Shown here piece after piece: positions 48,469 to 58,701 of a stretch of 64,000 bases of DNA. Origin of the DNA: an uncultured Saccharospirillaceae bacterium (GTDB lineage Bacteria; Pseudomonadota; Gammaproteobacteria; Pseudomonadales; Oceanobacteraceae); NCBI GenBank assembly GCA_947499545.1, contig CANMOZ010000001.1:62001-126000 (forward strand). Direction: 5' to 3'. A program made the position numbers and the translations under genes. Numbering within the stretch: position 1 is the first letter of the stretch; the number at the start of each line of letters is the position of its first letter. The notes beneath the pieces were generated by a model that saw only the letters and a program-made list of their open reading frames with translations, was not told where the DNA came from and ran no database searches.

Positions 48469-49171
48469 ATCCGTTGTGGTGTTAACCGGCGCAGGCATAT
48501 CTGCTGAGTCCGGTCTGAACACCTTTCGTGATCAAAACGGTCTTTGGGAAGGGCACTCCGTTGACGATGTGGCAACCCCAGAAGGGTTTCAGGAAAACCC
48601 AGAAATGGTCTATCGATTCTATAATGAACGCAGAAAGCAGCTGCTTTCAGATCAAGTCAAACCCAATGCAGCCCATAAAGCCCTAGCCCACTTTGAAGCT
48701 GAAATGCTGCACGAACCGGACTGCCAATTCACACTGATTACGCAAAATGTCGACAATTTACACGAACAAGCAGGCAGCCAAAACGTTATTCATATGCACG
48801 GCGAACTCTTAAAAGCACGCTGCCTTAACACCGGTAGAGTCCATGAGATAACCACAGACTTTGATGCAGAAACGCCATGCCCCTGTTGCCATTTGGCACA
48901 TTCACTCAGACCCCACATTGTCTGGTTTGGTGAAATACCGATGCATATGGATAAAATTGATACTGCCATTGCCGAATGTGATTTATTTATCGCCATTGGT
49001 ACATCTGGGCATGTCTACCCAGCAGCTGGCTTTGTCACCCAAGCCAATGATCATCTCGCCCATACGGTAGAGCTTAATATCGAACCTTCCCAACAACGTA
49101 ATGCGTTTAAAGAACACCACTATGGCTTAGCAACCAAATCGGTACCTGCCTACTTACAGCATTTGCTTTAA
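48455..49171 (+). CDS. cobB: NAD-dependent deacylase (sirtuin, CobB-like)
   Basis: 238 residues of the sirtuin class III kind. It has LTGAGISAESGLNTFRD, TQNVDNLHEQAG, catalytic His in IHMHGEL, the zinc ligands around ARCLNTG and CPCC, and PHIVWFGEIP. The Y-x-x-R pair of desuccinylases/demalonylases is present in YRFYNERRKQL. ATG at 48455 lies inside the end of the patatin gene. It should remove acetyl or succinyl groups from lysines. The longer in-frame start at 48428 would overlap more and has no better ribosome-binding site. Confidence 0.93.
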   Translation: MMKYKSVVVLTGAGISAESGLNTFRDQNGLWEGHSVDDVATPEGFQENPEMVYRFYNERRKQLLSDQVKPNAAHKALAHFEAEMLHEPDCQFTLITQNVDNLHEQAGSQNVIHMHGELLKARCLNTGRVHEITTDFDAETPCPCCHLAHSLRPHIVWFGEIPMHMDKIDTAIAECDLFIAIGTSGHVYPAAGFVTQANDHLAHTVELNIEPSQQRNAFKEHHYGLATKSVPAYLQHLL

Positions 49172-49433
49172 AGAGCTCTTATTTCATAACATTTACTCTT
49201 AACGTGCCTTTAAACAAACATTACTCTATAAATCCCAGTGAATTTCAACATGTCTCCTCTGATGATCCTTGATTACCGTCAAGGATTGTTCATTCCTGAG
49301 GGGGACTTCATAGCTTTAGAGCTAGTTTGTCGCAAACGCTCATCTGTAAAATTAAAGAAACACAGTAGAATAACTAGGCCCGGGTCGCTTTGATCTATGG
49401 CGCATAAGCATATAAAAATAAGGAGTACCTGCT

Positions 49434-49871
49434 GTGAAACGATCCTTTATACCTTTGACTTTATGCATTAGCTTAAGTGCACACGCCTCCTACTTTCAGA
49501 CCTACTGTACCGATGCCGAAACGACGACTCGCTGGGCCAGCGGGCATAGTGAAAACTTTGTCTCAGTCACATCTCGCAAGTGGTTAGAAGGAGAACGAAT
49601 TGAACGGCAACTGATCTTTTCTTCCAATGAAGTCCTCGTTGAAACCGCAAGCAAACAAGAAGTTGATAATCAATTCGAAAGGTTCTGTAAAGAAGGACAG
49701 GATTGGGGTTACGCAACCTGGAATAAAAAAACGCTGGTTAAATCAAAAATATCGCTCACAAATGGTGAAGCTTTTGAAGACAACGTAGTCAATGTCAACG
49801 ATGAGGGTAAAATAGAAGGCTATTTTTTCTGTGAAGAAAAAGGCAATTCTCGAATAATGTGTACTGAATAA
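49434..49871 (+). CDS. small secreted protein, unknown
   Basis: 145 residues with a short signal peptide (about 1-18, ending SAHAS), mature start YFQTYCTDAE. Four cysteines in two well-separated pairs could form disulphides. The ribosome-binding site AAGGAG lies at good spacing. No family is recognised. A bidirectional terminator follows. Confidence 0.65.
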   Translation: MKRSFIPLTLCISLSAHASYFQTYCTDAETTTRWASGHSENFVSVTSRKWLEGERIERQLIFSSNEVLVETASKQEVDNQFERFCKEGQDWGYATWNKKTLVKSKISLTNGEAFEDNVVNVNDEGKIEGYFFCEEKGNSRIMCTE

Positions 49872-49895
49872 AACTTTGAATATTATTTGAAGACT

Positions 49896-49917
49896 GAAGC
49901 CGGATGAAACCGGCTTC
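49896..49917. terminator. bidirectional terminator
   Basis: GAAGCCGG and CCGGCTTC form an 8-bp stem with loop ATGAAA between two convergent stop codons. The plus-strand side is followed by TATCGTTC; the minus-strand side by AGTCTTCAAA. Confidence 0.8.
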
Positions 49918-49930
49918 TATCGTTCATTCC

Positions 49931-51997
<2,067 letters not shown>

Positions 51998-52233
51998 TTA
52001 GGCTATTTTCTTTATAGTCGTAATCTGCAAAATCACTGGCCAAAACAATAGAAAGGCTGATAATATTACTCAATTACTTAAAATAACAAATAGTTAACCC
52101 TGCTTAGCTGTAAGTGAAAGCCAACTGCAGTAAGCCAGCGCCATTGCTTCGATTCGCACGGTTTTAATAGCTTAATGCGAGAGGTAATGTTGAATGTCAC
52201 TGATGAGTTGAAGATACATAGGTTTAATCGCAT

Positions 52234-53322
52234 ATGGGTTCAAATACGGTAAAACTTGGGGACTTATCTGTACGCTACCTACTCAGACTCCTTTCGACTT
52301 ACCAAGGGCTTGGTGGAAACCCAGACGCTCTCACCAGTCGCTACGGCCTTTCTTCACACTTCCTATCCGACCCAGATGCACGCATTAGCATCCCCAAATT
52401 TATGCGCATAGGGTTTGATATGATTAATCAAACTCAACAGACTGATATTGGATTATTAGCTGGCCAACAAGTCAATGTCAGTGATCTAGGACTCGCAGGG
52501 CATCTGGCAATGGTTTCCCCTAACTTGCAAACCGCTTTATCAACGCTCTGTGATTATGAATTATTGTCTAGCCGAAACTGCCGCGGGCATTCTCAACTTC
52601 TGAATGACGGCGATTACCTTCGAATGCAATTTTACTCCATTAGCCCTTACAACGCTTTCAATGAGTTTGTGGTCGATATGGTGTTAAGCTCATGGTGGAA
52701 GCTAACGCAATGGTTCACGAATAAGCCCATAGCATTAAAAGAAGTATCCTTTGAATACTTAATGCCTGAATATTCCGACAAATTAGAGCAGTACTTTGGG
52801 TGTACTGTGCGATTTAATCAGCCCTATAATGCACTTTTATTTTATGAAGATGCTTTGAACACTCCTGTCGCCTATGCTAACCCTTTGATGGCTACATCCT
52901 TGAAAAGGCTCTGTGATCAACAGTTAGATGCCCAATCAAAAACTCAAAGTTACACCGAACGAGTTCAAGAAGCTCTTGGACCTATGCTAGAAGGAACCAA
53001 CCCCACTCTCGAGTCCGTTGCCAAGAAAATAAATATGCCTACCTGGACGCTACGGAGAAAGCTCATGCAAGAGAGTAGTCGCTTTCAAGACATACTTGAC
53101 AATACACGCCAAGAATTGGCTAAAAGTTACATCAAAGATACAGACCTTGCCCTAGGGGAAATTTCTTACTTACTAGGATTTTCCTCACCAACAGCATTTC
53201 AACGAGCTTTCAAACGATGGAGTGGTATGGCGCCTGGAGAGTTTCGAAAAGCATTTAAGCAAAATTTTCTAGATCGTGAAAACATTGAAGCTCTATCAAA
53301 CGATGCGCCAACGGTTGCCTAA
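52234..53322 (+). CDS. AraC-family transcriptional regulator
   Basis: 362 residues. The N-terminal ligand domain is of the long Arabinose-binding-like/OruR type (ISIPKFMRIGFDMI, GHLAMVSPNLQTAL), and the C-terminal pair of helix-turn-helices has NPTLESVAKKINMPTWTLRRKL and LGEISYLLGFSSPTAFQRAFKRW. Divergent placement beside fadH suggests control of that gene and response to a fatty-acid or related signal; this is inference. Confidence 0.88.
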   Translation: MGSNTVKLGDLSVRYLLRLLSTYQGLGGNPDALTSRYGLSSHFLSDPDARISIPKFMRIGFDMINQTQQTDIGLLAGQQVNVSDLGLAGHLAMVSPNLQTALSTLCDYELLSSRNCRGHSQLLNDGDYLRMQFYSISPYNAFNEFVVDMVLSSWWKLTQWFTNKPIALKEVSFEYLMPEYSDKLEQYFGCTVRFNQPYNALLFYEDALNTPVAYANPLMATSLKRLCDQQLDAQSKTQSYTERVQEALGPMLEGTNPTLESVAKKINMPTWTLRRKLMQESSRFQDILDNTRQELAKSYIKDTDLALGEISYLLGFSSPTAFQRAFKRWSGMAPGEFRKAFKQNFLDRENIEALSNDAPTVA

Positions 53323-53342
53323 TAAACACGCCCTTCTTTTTG

Positions 53343-54935
53343 TTATGAGGCCTGTTGCCGCTGTACAGATTGAGCAATGCGCTTAAATTGCTTTTTGTGC
53401 TCATACATTCGCTCGTCGGCTTTTTCTATTAATTGTTCAAGCTGGTCACCATCATCTGGGAAAACAGCCGAGCCAATACTGCTCCGAATCACGATAGGAA
53501 TATTGTTTATTTCGAATATGCTCCGTAGTTTTTCTTGCATTCGATCCATGCATTTTACCGTATCGCCATATTCGTGAATATTCTCCAACAGAACCACAAA
53601 TTCATCCCCTCCGATTCTTGCTGCCAAATCATCAGCTCGTATTGAATCTAATAAGATACCCGATACAGTCATGAGCACTGTATCCCCCATTTTATGGCCA
53701 TAAGTATCATTAATTTTTTTGAAGTCATTGAGATCTAAATAAAGCAACCCGACCATCGAACCTCGTCTTTGAGCAGATATAAAAGCATGCTTCGCGTGAT
53801 CTATGAAATGGGCTCTATTAGCAAGCCCTGTTAACTCATCATAATTTGCCAATCGATAAAGGCGCTGATTTTGATAAGCTTCTTGTAATTGCTGATGCAT
53901 GTGCAATCGGTAGAGTGACCATACGGTCCAAGACAAAATAATGGCAAATGCCAAAACCCCCATCATCAAACCAACACTCATCTTTTGGAGATCGAGCTGC
54001 TGATTTATATTCATTTTTAGTTGCCCCTGCCCCAAAGGCAATTCATATTTCACCTTAAACTCTGGAAGCCACCCCATCATTCCTACAGGTGCTTTGTGAC
54101 TAATCAAAACCTCTTCTTCTAGGTTTAATTTAAAGGAAATACCTTCTTCCTTTAAGAGTTCAGAGGGAACCAAAGCATCAGCTCTTAGAACAACCAATGC
54201 AATCATGCGACTGGACTCAGAAATAGGCTTAACCAACGTAAAAGCTGTAGACTCTTCGTATAATTCAAAGGCTTTTGAGATGGACACGCTTCTATAGGTT
54301 TGCACGTGATCCATTGCTTGTTTCAGAAAATCAAAAGAATAAAGATCCACACCAATAATATTGAGTGTATGTTCTGGCATAGGCTCCATAAACAGTACTG
54401 GTAAAAATTGCTGTTGTAAATGTTCACTAGCTGGTAGGAATTGAAAACTTTTAGGGTCATAGGTTTTAACAGAAAAATCATTCCAATGATTAAGTCGAGC
54501 ATGATGCTCAAAGCTCTTTAAATCTCTTGATTCAACAATCCTTGCGACTTGCAGCATATACAACTGAGGGTAGTGTTGCAGCATCGTTTTTGAATACGAT
54601 CTTACAACTTCCCAGCTGTTGTGACCGGATTCCTCTAAAAAAGCAGAAAAACCATCTAACACAGAGATTCCTACAGAAATCTCTTGGCGAATATCTCGAA
54701 GAAGCTTGCTTGCTATCGATTCAAATCTTTGTTCTGCTTTCAGGTAATCTAAACTTGCAATTAGCCCTAAAACACTCAGGAATGCAGTTAAGCTTAAAGC
54801 GACTAGGCCAACGTAGATCCCAGCTAGCTTTCTAGAACCTACAACCCGAGTTAACTTATTGTTTAAAAAACTGTCTTTACGGGTATCTTGCTTGCGCCGT
54901 TCAATGATCGGTACTTCTGTAACGTTTTCTATCAT
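53343..54935 (-). CDS. CHASE-GGDEF diguanylate cyclase
   Basis: 530 residues. An N-terminal membrane helix (about 36-62), a periplasmic CHASE-type sensor (about 65-290, LKSFEHHARLNHW and PITESS-like segment KPISESS), a second helix (about 318-340, SVGLMMGVLAFAIILSW), then a GGDEF domain from about 365. The active site ARIGGDEFVVLLE is intact and an allosteric I-site R-x-x-D (RADD) sits five residues before GGDEF, so product inhibition by c-di-GMP is expected. It is codirectional with nothing close by. Confidence 0.9.
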   Translation of the reverse strand: MIENVTEVPIIERRKQDTRKDSFLNNKLTRVVGSRKLAGIYVGLVALSLTAFLSVLGLIASLDYLKAEQRFESIASKLLRDIRQEISVGISVLDGFSAFLEESGHNSWEVVRSYSKTMLQHYPQLYMLQVARIVESRDLKSFEHHARLNHWNDFSVKTYDPKSFQFLPASEHLQQQFLPVLFMEPMPEHTLNIIGVDLYSFDFLKQAMDHVQTYRSVSISKAFELYEESTAFTLVKPISESSRMIALVVLRADALVPSELLKEEGISFKLNLEEEVLISHKAPVGMMGWLPEFKVKYELPLGQGQLKMNINQQLDLQKMSVGLMMGVLAFAIILSWTVWSLYRLHMHQQLQEAYQNQRLYRLANYDELTGLANRAHFIDHAKHAFISAQRRGSMVGLLYLDLNDFKKINDTYGHKMGDTVLMTVSGILLDSIRADDLAARIGGDEFVVLLENIHEYGDTVKCMDRMQEKLRSIFEINNIPIVIRSSIGSAVFPDDGDQLEQLIEKADERMYEHKKQFKRIAQSVQRQQAS

Positions 54936-55337
54936 GCAAAGCCAACCTACACATCAAGATCCAATTGGAGCTCATATTTGCACTGATTCACTTAAATGTT
55001 AGCAGCCTGCTTGACAAAATTTTTCCAATAGACAAAAAGGTTAAAAAAGCTTCATCCATTTACGCCCGCCACAGAAAATCAGCGACTAAGTGACATTGCG
55101 TGTAGAATACCCATAAAGCTCTAAAACGCTTCCAACACAAACCACTATTTACATGAATGTGCGCACCATTAACCATACGATCACAAAATAACAAATCCAT
55201 ACATAAATATGACGCACAAAAGGCGTAAGTTACAAAAGGGCATATTTTTTATAAGAATAATTAAAAGGAGAGGCTCTATAGAAACAAAACAACTGAAAAT
55301 ATTATTATTTTGGCTTGTATTATCTTGTGAAGCTATC
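54936..55337. other. AT-rich intergenic stretch
   Basis: About 400 bases without a gene I can support. A ribosome-binding-like AAAAGGAGAGG at about 55260 (plus strand) is not followed by an open frame. The left end presumably carries the cyclase promoter. Confidence 0.35.
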
Positions 55338-56216
55338 TTACTTCACTTTACTGAGGGGATGAACATAACTTGAATTCAGCAAAGCCCACTGAAAGGCCGT
55401 CACCAAGTCTAAGCGGGATTTCCAAGCAGGTAGTCGCTTTATATAGTCGAACACATCAAGAGGCGGCTCACCACGTCGATACTTTTGCAAAAATAAATCT
55501 GCCATCGCAATGATTAGAGAAACATCTGAAAGATCGGGCACCTCTCTATCATGTACCATCTTGAATGAATCATTTGAATGAAGACATAGCATAGGATTAT
55601 TTTGGACATCTTCTTTTATATGGCTTTGAAATATACCGAATGAAAATGCTTTAGACATAAAAAGCATTTCAGCACATTTCACGATATCCCATCGATTCGA
55701 TTTTTTTAACACTTTTAACGTTTCAAAGCTTAACGACAACAATTCACGCTCATGCTCTGTTTGCTTCCCAGGGAAATGCTGGAATGGGACAGAAAATAAT
55801 GTTTCCGCTAGAAAATGATCATTCAAAGTATACTCAATTTTCCCACGAGCCTTTATGGTGTCATTCAAATACATTCCTATCCAGCCATCGTGAATAGGAC
55901 AATACACCGTGAAACGTTGAGGATCATGATGAGCATAGGTCGGCCAAAATGGGTAATTTGCTAGCGTAAATTCACACCACTGAGTTACGTCCGGCCAAAT
56001 ACGGAAAACCCTTAGACGATGCACTGAAGACCAATAACGACAGATGAAAGCCCCCCTCTCAACGTTGGGATGCATACCTAAGCATTCTGACATAGCGATA
56101 TTTAATCGCTTATACCAGCCATGAAGCTGTATATCAGCTGAATACATGGCTTTCCTCAATATCGAGATCTCATATATGGCCTTGTTTACGCATTTTTTGA
56201 AACCCAACTCTCCCAA
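55338..56216 (-). CDS. hypothetical protein
   Basis: 292 residues, no signal peptide and no membrane helix. It is rich in aromatic residues and His (RVFRIWPDVTQWCEF, WPTYAHHDPQRFTVYCP). The C-terminal half is helical. Internal Met codons (MYSADIQLHGW) could be the true start. I do not recognise a family. Codon use and AT content look a little different from the neighbours, which may hint at transfer; I cannot quantify it. Confidence 0.5.
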   Translation of the reverse strand: MGELGFKKCVNKAIYEISILRKAMYSADIQLHGWYKRLNIAMSECLGMHPNVERGAFICRYWSSVHRLRVFRIWPDVTQWCEFTLANYPFWPTYAHHDPQRFTVYCPIHDGWIGMYLNDTIKARGKIEYTLNDHFLAETLFSVPFQHFPGKQTEHERELLSLSFETLKVLKKSNRWDIVKCAEMLFMSKAFSFGIFQSHIKEDVQNNPMLCLHSNDSFKMVHDREVPDLSDVSLIIAMADLFLQKYRRGEPPLDVFDYIKRLPAWKSRLDLVTAFQWALLNSSYVHPLSKVK

Positions 56217-56342
56217 GCCCGATCATTCCTTCCAACAAAGATAACGTTATTCCCATGATATAAATCAAGCTATTAGCAAGCAGAATTATCTAGTCTGAAA
56301 GTATGATGATCGCTAGATTCCCTTGAGGAAGGAAGGTACTAG

Positions 56343-56699
56343 ATGAAAAATACCGATACCAACAAAGTTCGTAACCTTCTCCTAAAAAGAGAGCAATTAC
56401 TAACAGATCGCCTAAATCGCATTAAAACGGACCTCTACCACCAAAAGCAAGCGGTCGATCCAGACTTTGAAGAACAGGCTATCGAAAGGGAAAATGAAGA
56501 GGTGTTGATTGCTTTGCTTCATGAGGTCGAATCTGAGCTGGCTGACATTTCTTTTGCAGTAAAACGTTTAGAGAATAACACTTATCTCCTATGCAAATGC
56601 TGTGGTGATGCCATTCCATCTCAACGTTTAGAAGCCATTCCAACGGCGTCGCTTTGCATCGACTGTTCTGAGCGTGCAGCGCTTTCTCAGGTATGGTAA
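56343..56699 (+). CDS. DksA/TraR-family zinc-finger protein
   Basis: 118 residues. A long coiled coil (about 5-80) is followed by the C4 zinc finger, CKCC and CIDC with the usual spacing (LCKCCGDAIPSQRLEAIP then LCIDCS). At the coil tip it has VDPDF-EEQAIER, where DksA has two essential Asp residues; one Asp pair-like segment is present. It may bind the RNA polymerase secondary channel like TraR/DksA2 proteins. A strong ribosome-binding site (GGAAGG) sits before ATG. Confidence 0.85.
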   Translation: MKNTDTNKVRNLLLKREQLLTDRLNRIKTDLYHQKQAVDPDFEEQAIERENEEVLIALLHEVESELADISFAVKRLENNTYLLCKCCGDAIPSQRLEAIPTASLCIDCSERAALSQVW

Positions 56700-56742
56700 C
56701 TACAAGGTGACCTGCGTTCCATTGGGGCCCACTACCGCTCAA

Positions 56743-57675
56743 TTATTGCCGTTCTTGCTGACTGCCTGATAAAAAACCTGGCATCATGAGCTCAATAAAC
56801 CTTCTTTTATCATCAACAAAAAAACTGGAAGGGTATACGCTTGCAGGCACAAATAGCTTTTCCGTTTTCAAAAACGCTTTTAAAGCAAGGCTATTATATT
56901 CCAGCATTGCGGACTTTAAATACTCAACCAAGTCTTTGTCCATCTTATTATTATGAAGAAGGTATAACGGCCCTAATGGCAAAGGCAAATATACAACCGT
57001 ATGGACGCCCGACTGCACAGAATCGGTAATGAACGCATCTGCTACAGCGGCAAAGGTAATTTCTTTACTAGCAACATCTTTAATTAATTTATCATGTGAA
57101 TGCCCTGGTTCTAGGTTTACGCGATATCGTACTCCTTGCCTGGCCAACCATTGCTCTAAAGCCATAAAAACAGCTGACAATACATCGGGTGTATATATTT
57201 TCTGCCCAACCAATGCACTCACTAGCTCTTTTTCATTTAAAGGCCTATGGCTAATGAGGCGCGCAGCAAACAATCGTTCCGTTGCAACTAACGGTCGATA
57301 TTCTAATCGATGAGCAATAGCCTGAACGCTATGAGCAGGGGCCAATACCAGATGAAAAGATTCTCGGGATAATCTTTCTATAAAATCTCGGTAATCAAGA
57401 GCAACTTCGGAGTGCATCTCGCATCCCGTTAGTCGATTAATGGCTTCTTGTAAATCTACAAACAAGGGTTCCATGAAGGCTGCCGAAGCCAATGGAATAT
57501 AGAGCACTTTTAAGCCATCAACACAGCCTTTATCTTCTGCATACACTGATAAAGAAAGCGATAAAGTACAGATACAAGCTATTGTTTTCAGCAAGCACCC
57601 AACTTGAATGGCTCCATCAAAGAAAGGGGCTAAACGTTTGAAATTGATCAATTGAGCGAAGCAGGTCAACACCAC
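56743..57675 (-). CDS. PhnD-like periplasmic binding protein
   Basis: 310 residues. The start is GTG: AAGGAGG lies only four bases before GTG at 57675 and seven before a second GTG at 57672, so one of these is used. A membrane/signal segment at about 27-46 (CLLKTIACICTLSLSLSVYA) leads to a phosphonate-binding-protein-like domain: LYIPLASAAFMEPLF, then HLVLAPAHSVQAIAHRL and KEITFAAVADAFI. No permease or ATPase is adjacent, so it may be a sensor or orphan binding protein. Confidence 0.75.
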   Translation of the reverse strand: MVLTCFAQLINFKRLAPFFDGAIQVGCLLKTIACICTLSLSLSVYAEDKGCVDGLKVLYIPLASAAFMEPLFVDLQEAINRLTGCEMHSEVALDYRDFIERLSRESFHLVLAPAHSVQAIAHRLEYRPLVATERLFAARLISHRPLNEKELVSALVGQKIYTPDVLSAVFMALEQWLARQGVRYRVNLEPGHSHDKLIKDVASKEITFAAVADAFITDSVQSGVHTVVYLPLPLGPLYLLHNNKMDKDLVEYLKSAMLEYNSLALKAFLKTEKLFVPASVYPSSFFVDDKRRFIELMMPGFLSGSQQERQ

Positions 57676-57770
57676 TTAGCCTCCTTATTAAATCGGTGGA
57701 TAAGCTACTGGATGAATGCCCTTTCGGAAGTTTAGACCTCATAGAGGGTTTATACTGATACTTAAATTAA

Positions 57771-57788
57771 CCCTTTGTTTTCAAAGGG
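57771..57788 (-). terminator. terminator downstream of pagL
   Basis: CCCTTTG and CAAAGGG form a 7-bp stem with a TTTT loop. On the minus strand the stem is followed by TTAATTT. It lies about 130 bases after the pagL stop and before the PhnD-like gene, so the two are likely separate transcripts. Confidence 0.55.
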
Positions 57789-57920
57789 ATTATTATTTTC
57801 GCCTTGACCGCTAGTGATCAAACGACTTGTATTAGGCACCGTCAAAAGAATGCAAGCTTTTCTTCTTCATATGTGTCTAATGAGCTTTCAAGATTTCCTA
57901 AGGGACTACAATGCCTACCG

Positions 57921-58448
57921 TCAGTAGTTATAGAAAAGATTAATGCCAATAAAATCCATTCCATCATTGATGGCTGTATTACTATTGTTGGAATAATGTT
58001 GATATTGGAGCGCCACTTCCCATTGGTTCTTCCGGTCCAAATAGCCTCCAAAAGCAAGACTGTCAGAAAATTGGAAATTGGTGCCAAAACGTTGTGTTCC
58101 AAACTCGGATCGAGAAAACAATGAAACCCCTATGGCGCTCTCAATATAAATAGATGGCCATTTGGGGTATGTGAAACGAAAAATAGGAATAAGCTCAAAT
58201 ACGTTGTTAACGCCTGCTTGAGAACTATCGTCAGGGTGTTGCCAACGTCCATAACCAAGATGAAGTAACGAATCGACCTTAATCCAATCTTCATCCATTA
58301 GCGACTTAATTGGCCACCTAGCCATAAGCTTCATAGCAGGGATGTCCTCTTCACCGTTGTAGTATCCCGTACCAATGGCTTCCGCCTGGGCGGGATTAGT
58401 CATTGCAACAGCGAAGGTGGTCACTGCAACAGCGATCTTCCATCCCAT
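57921..58448 (-). CDS. pagL: lipid A 3-O-deacylase PagL
   Basis: 175 residues from ATG at 58448, chosen because GGAGA lies seven bases upstream and a signal peptide (ending NPAQA) follows; the frame is open to 58541. PagL is an outer-membrane beta-barrel that removes an acyl chain from lipid A. The active-site H-x-S is present in QYQHYSNNS near the C terminus. Alternating aromatic strands and a terminal FYNY support the barrel. Loss of that acyl chain usually reduces recognition of the lipopolysaccharide. Confidence 0.88.
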   Translation of the reverse strand: MGWKIAVAVTTFAVAMTNPAQAEAIGTGYYNGEEDIPAMKLMARWPIKSLMDEDWIKVDSLLHLGYGRWQHPDDSSQAGVNNVFELIPIFRFTYPKWPSIYIESAIGVSLFSRSEFGTQRFGTNFQFSDSLAFGGYLDRKNQWEVALQYQHYSNNSNTAINDGMDFIGINLFYNY

Positions 58449-58619
58449 ATCGTAATCTCCAGAATGAACCTGATGTGCGAGTGATAAACCGACAAAACCA
58501 ACACACCCAGCTTTTATCAGCTTTCTATAACAAGTTGGCATTATATTTCCAGTTATACGTCAAACTTGAGAAGGGACTTCGAGATCTTATCTGATTATAA
58601 AATAATTATTCTTCAGCGT

Positions 58620-58663
58620 TCTAATTAGCCCTTTAAAATAAAGCTTTTAAAGAGCTAATTAGA
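58620..58663 (-). terminator. long AT-rich hairpin downstream of mqo
   Basis: TCTAATTAGC pairs with GCTAATTAGA (10 bp), and CTTTAAAA with TTTTAAAG (8 bp) directly inside, separated by a single mismatch; the loop is 6 bases. It begins about 40 bases past the mqo stop. The stem is almost purely A/T apart from its core, an unusual terminator. Confidence 0.6.
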
Positions 58664-58701
58664 ATAGCCATGACGTCTATTTACTAAAATAAAGCAGTTG
58701 G

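Noticed and set aside
54323-54511. Antisense and shadow frames inside large genes
   Set aside because: They lie within clearly coding genes in other frames and show no independent start or family signal.
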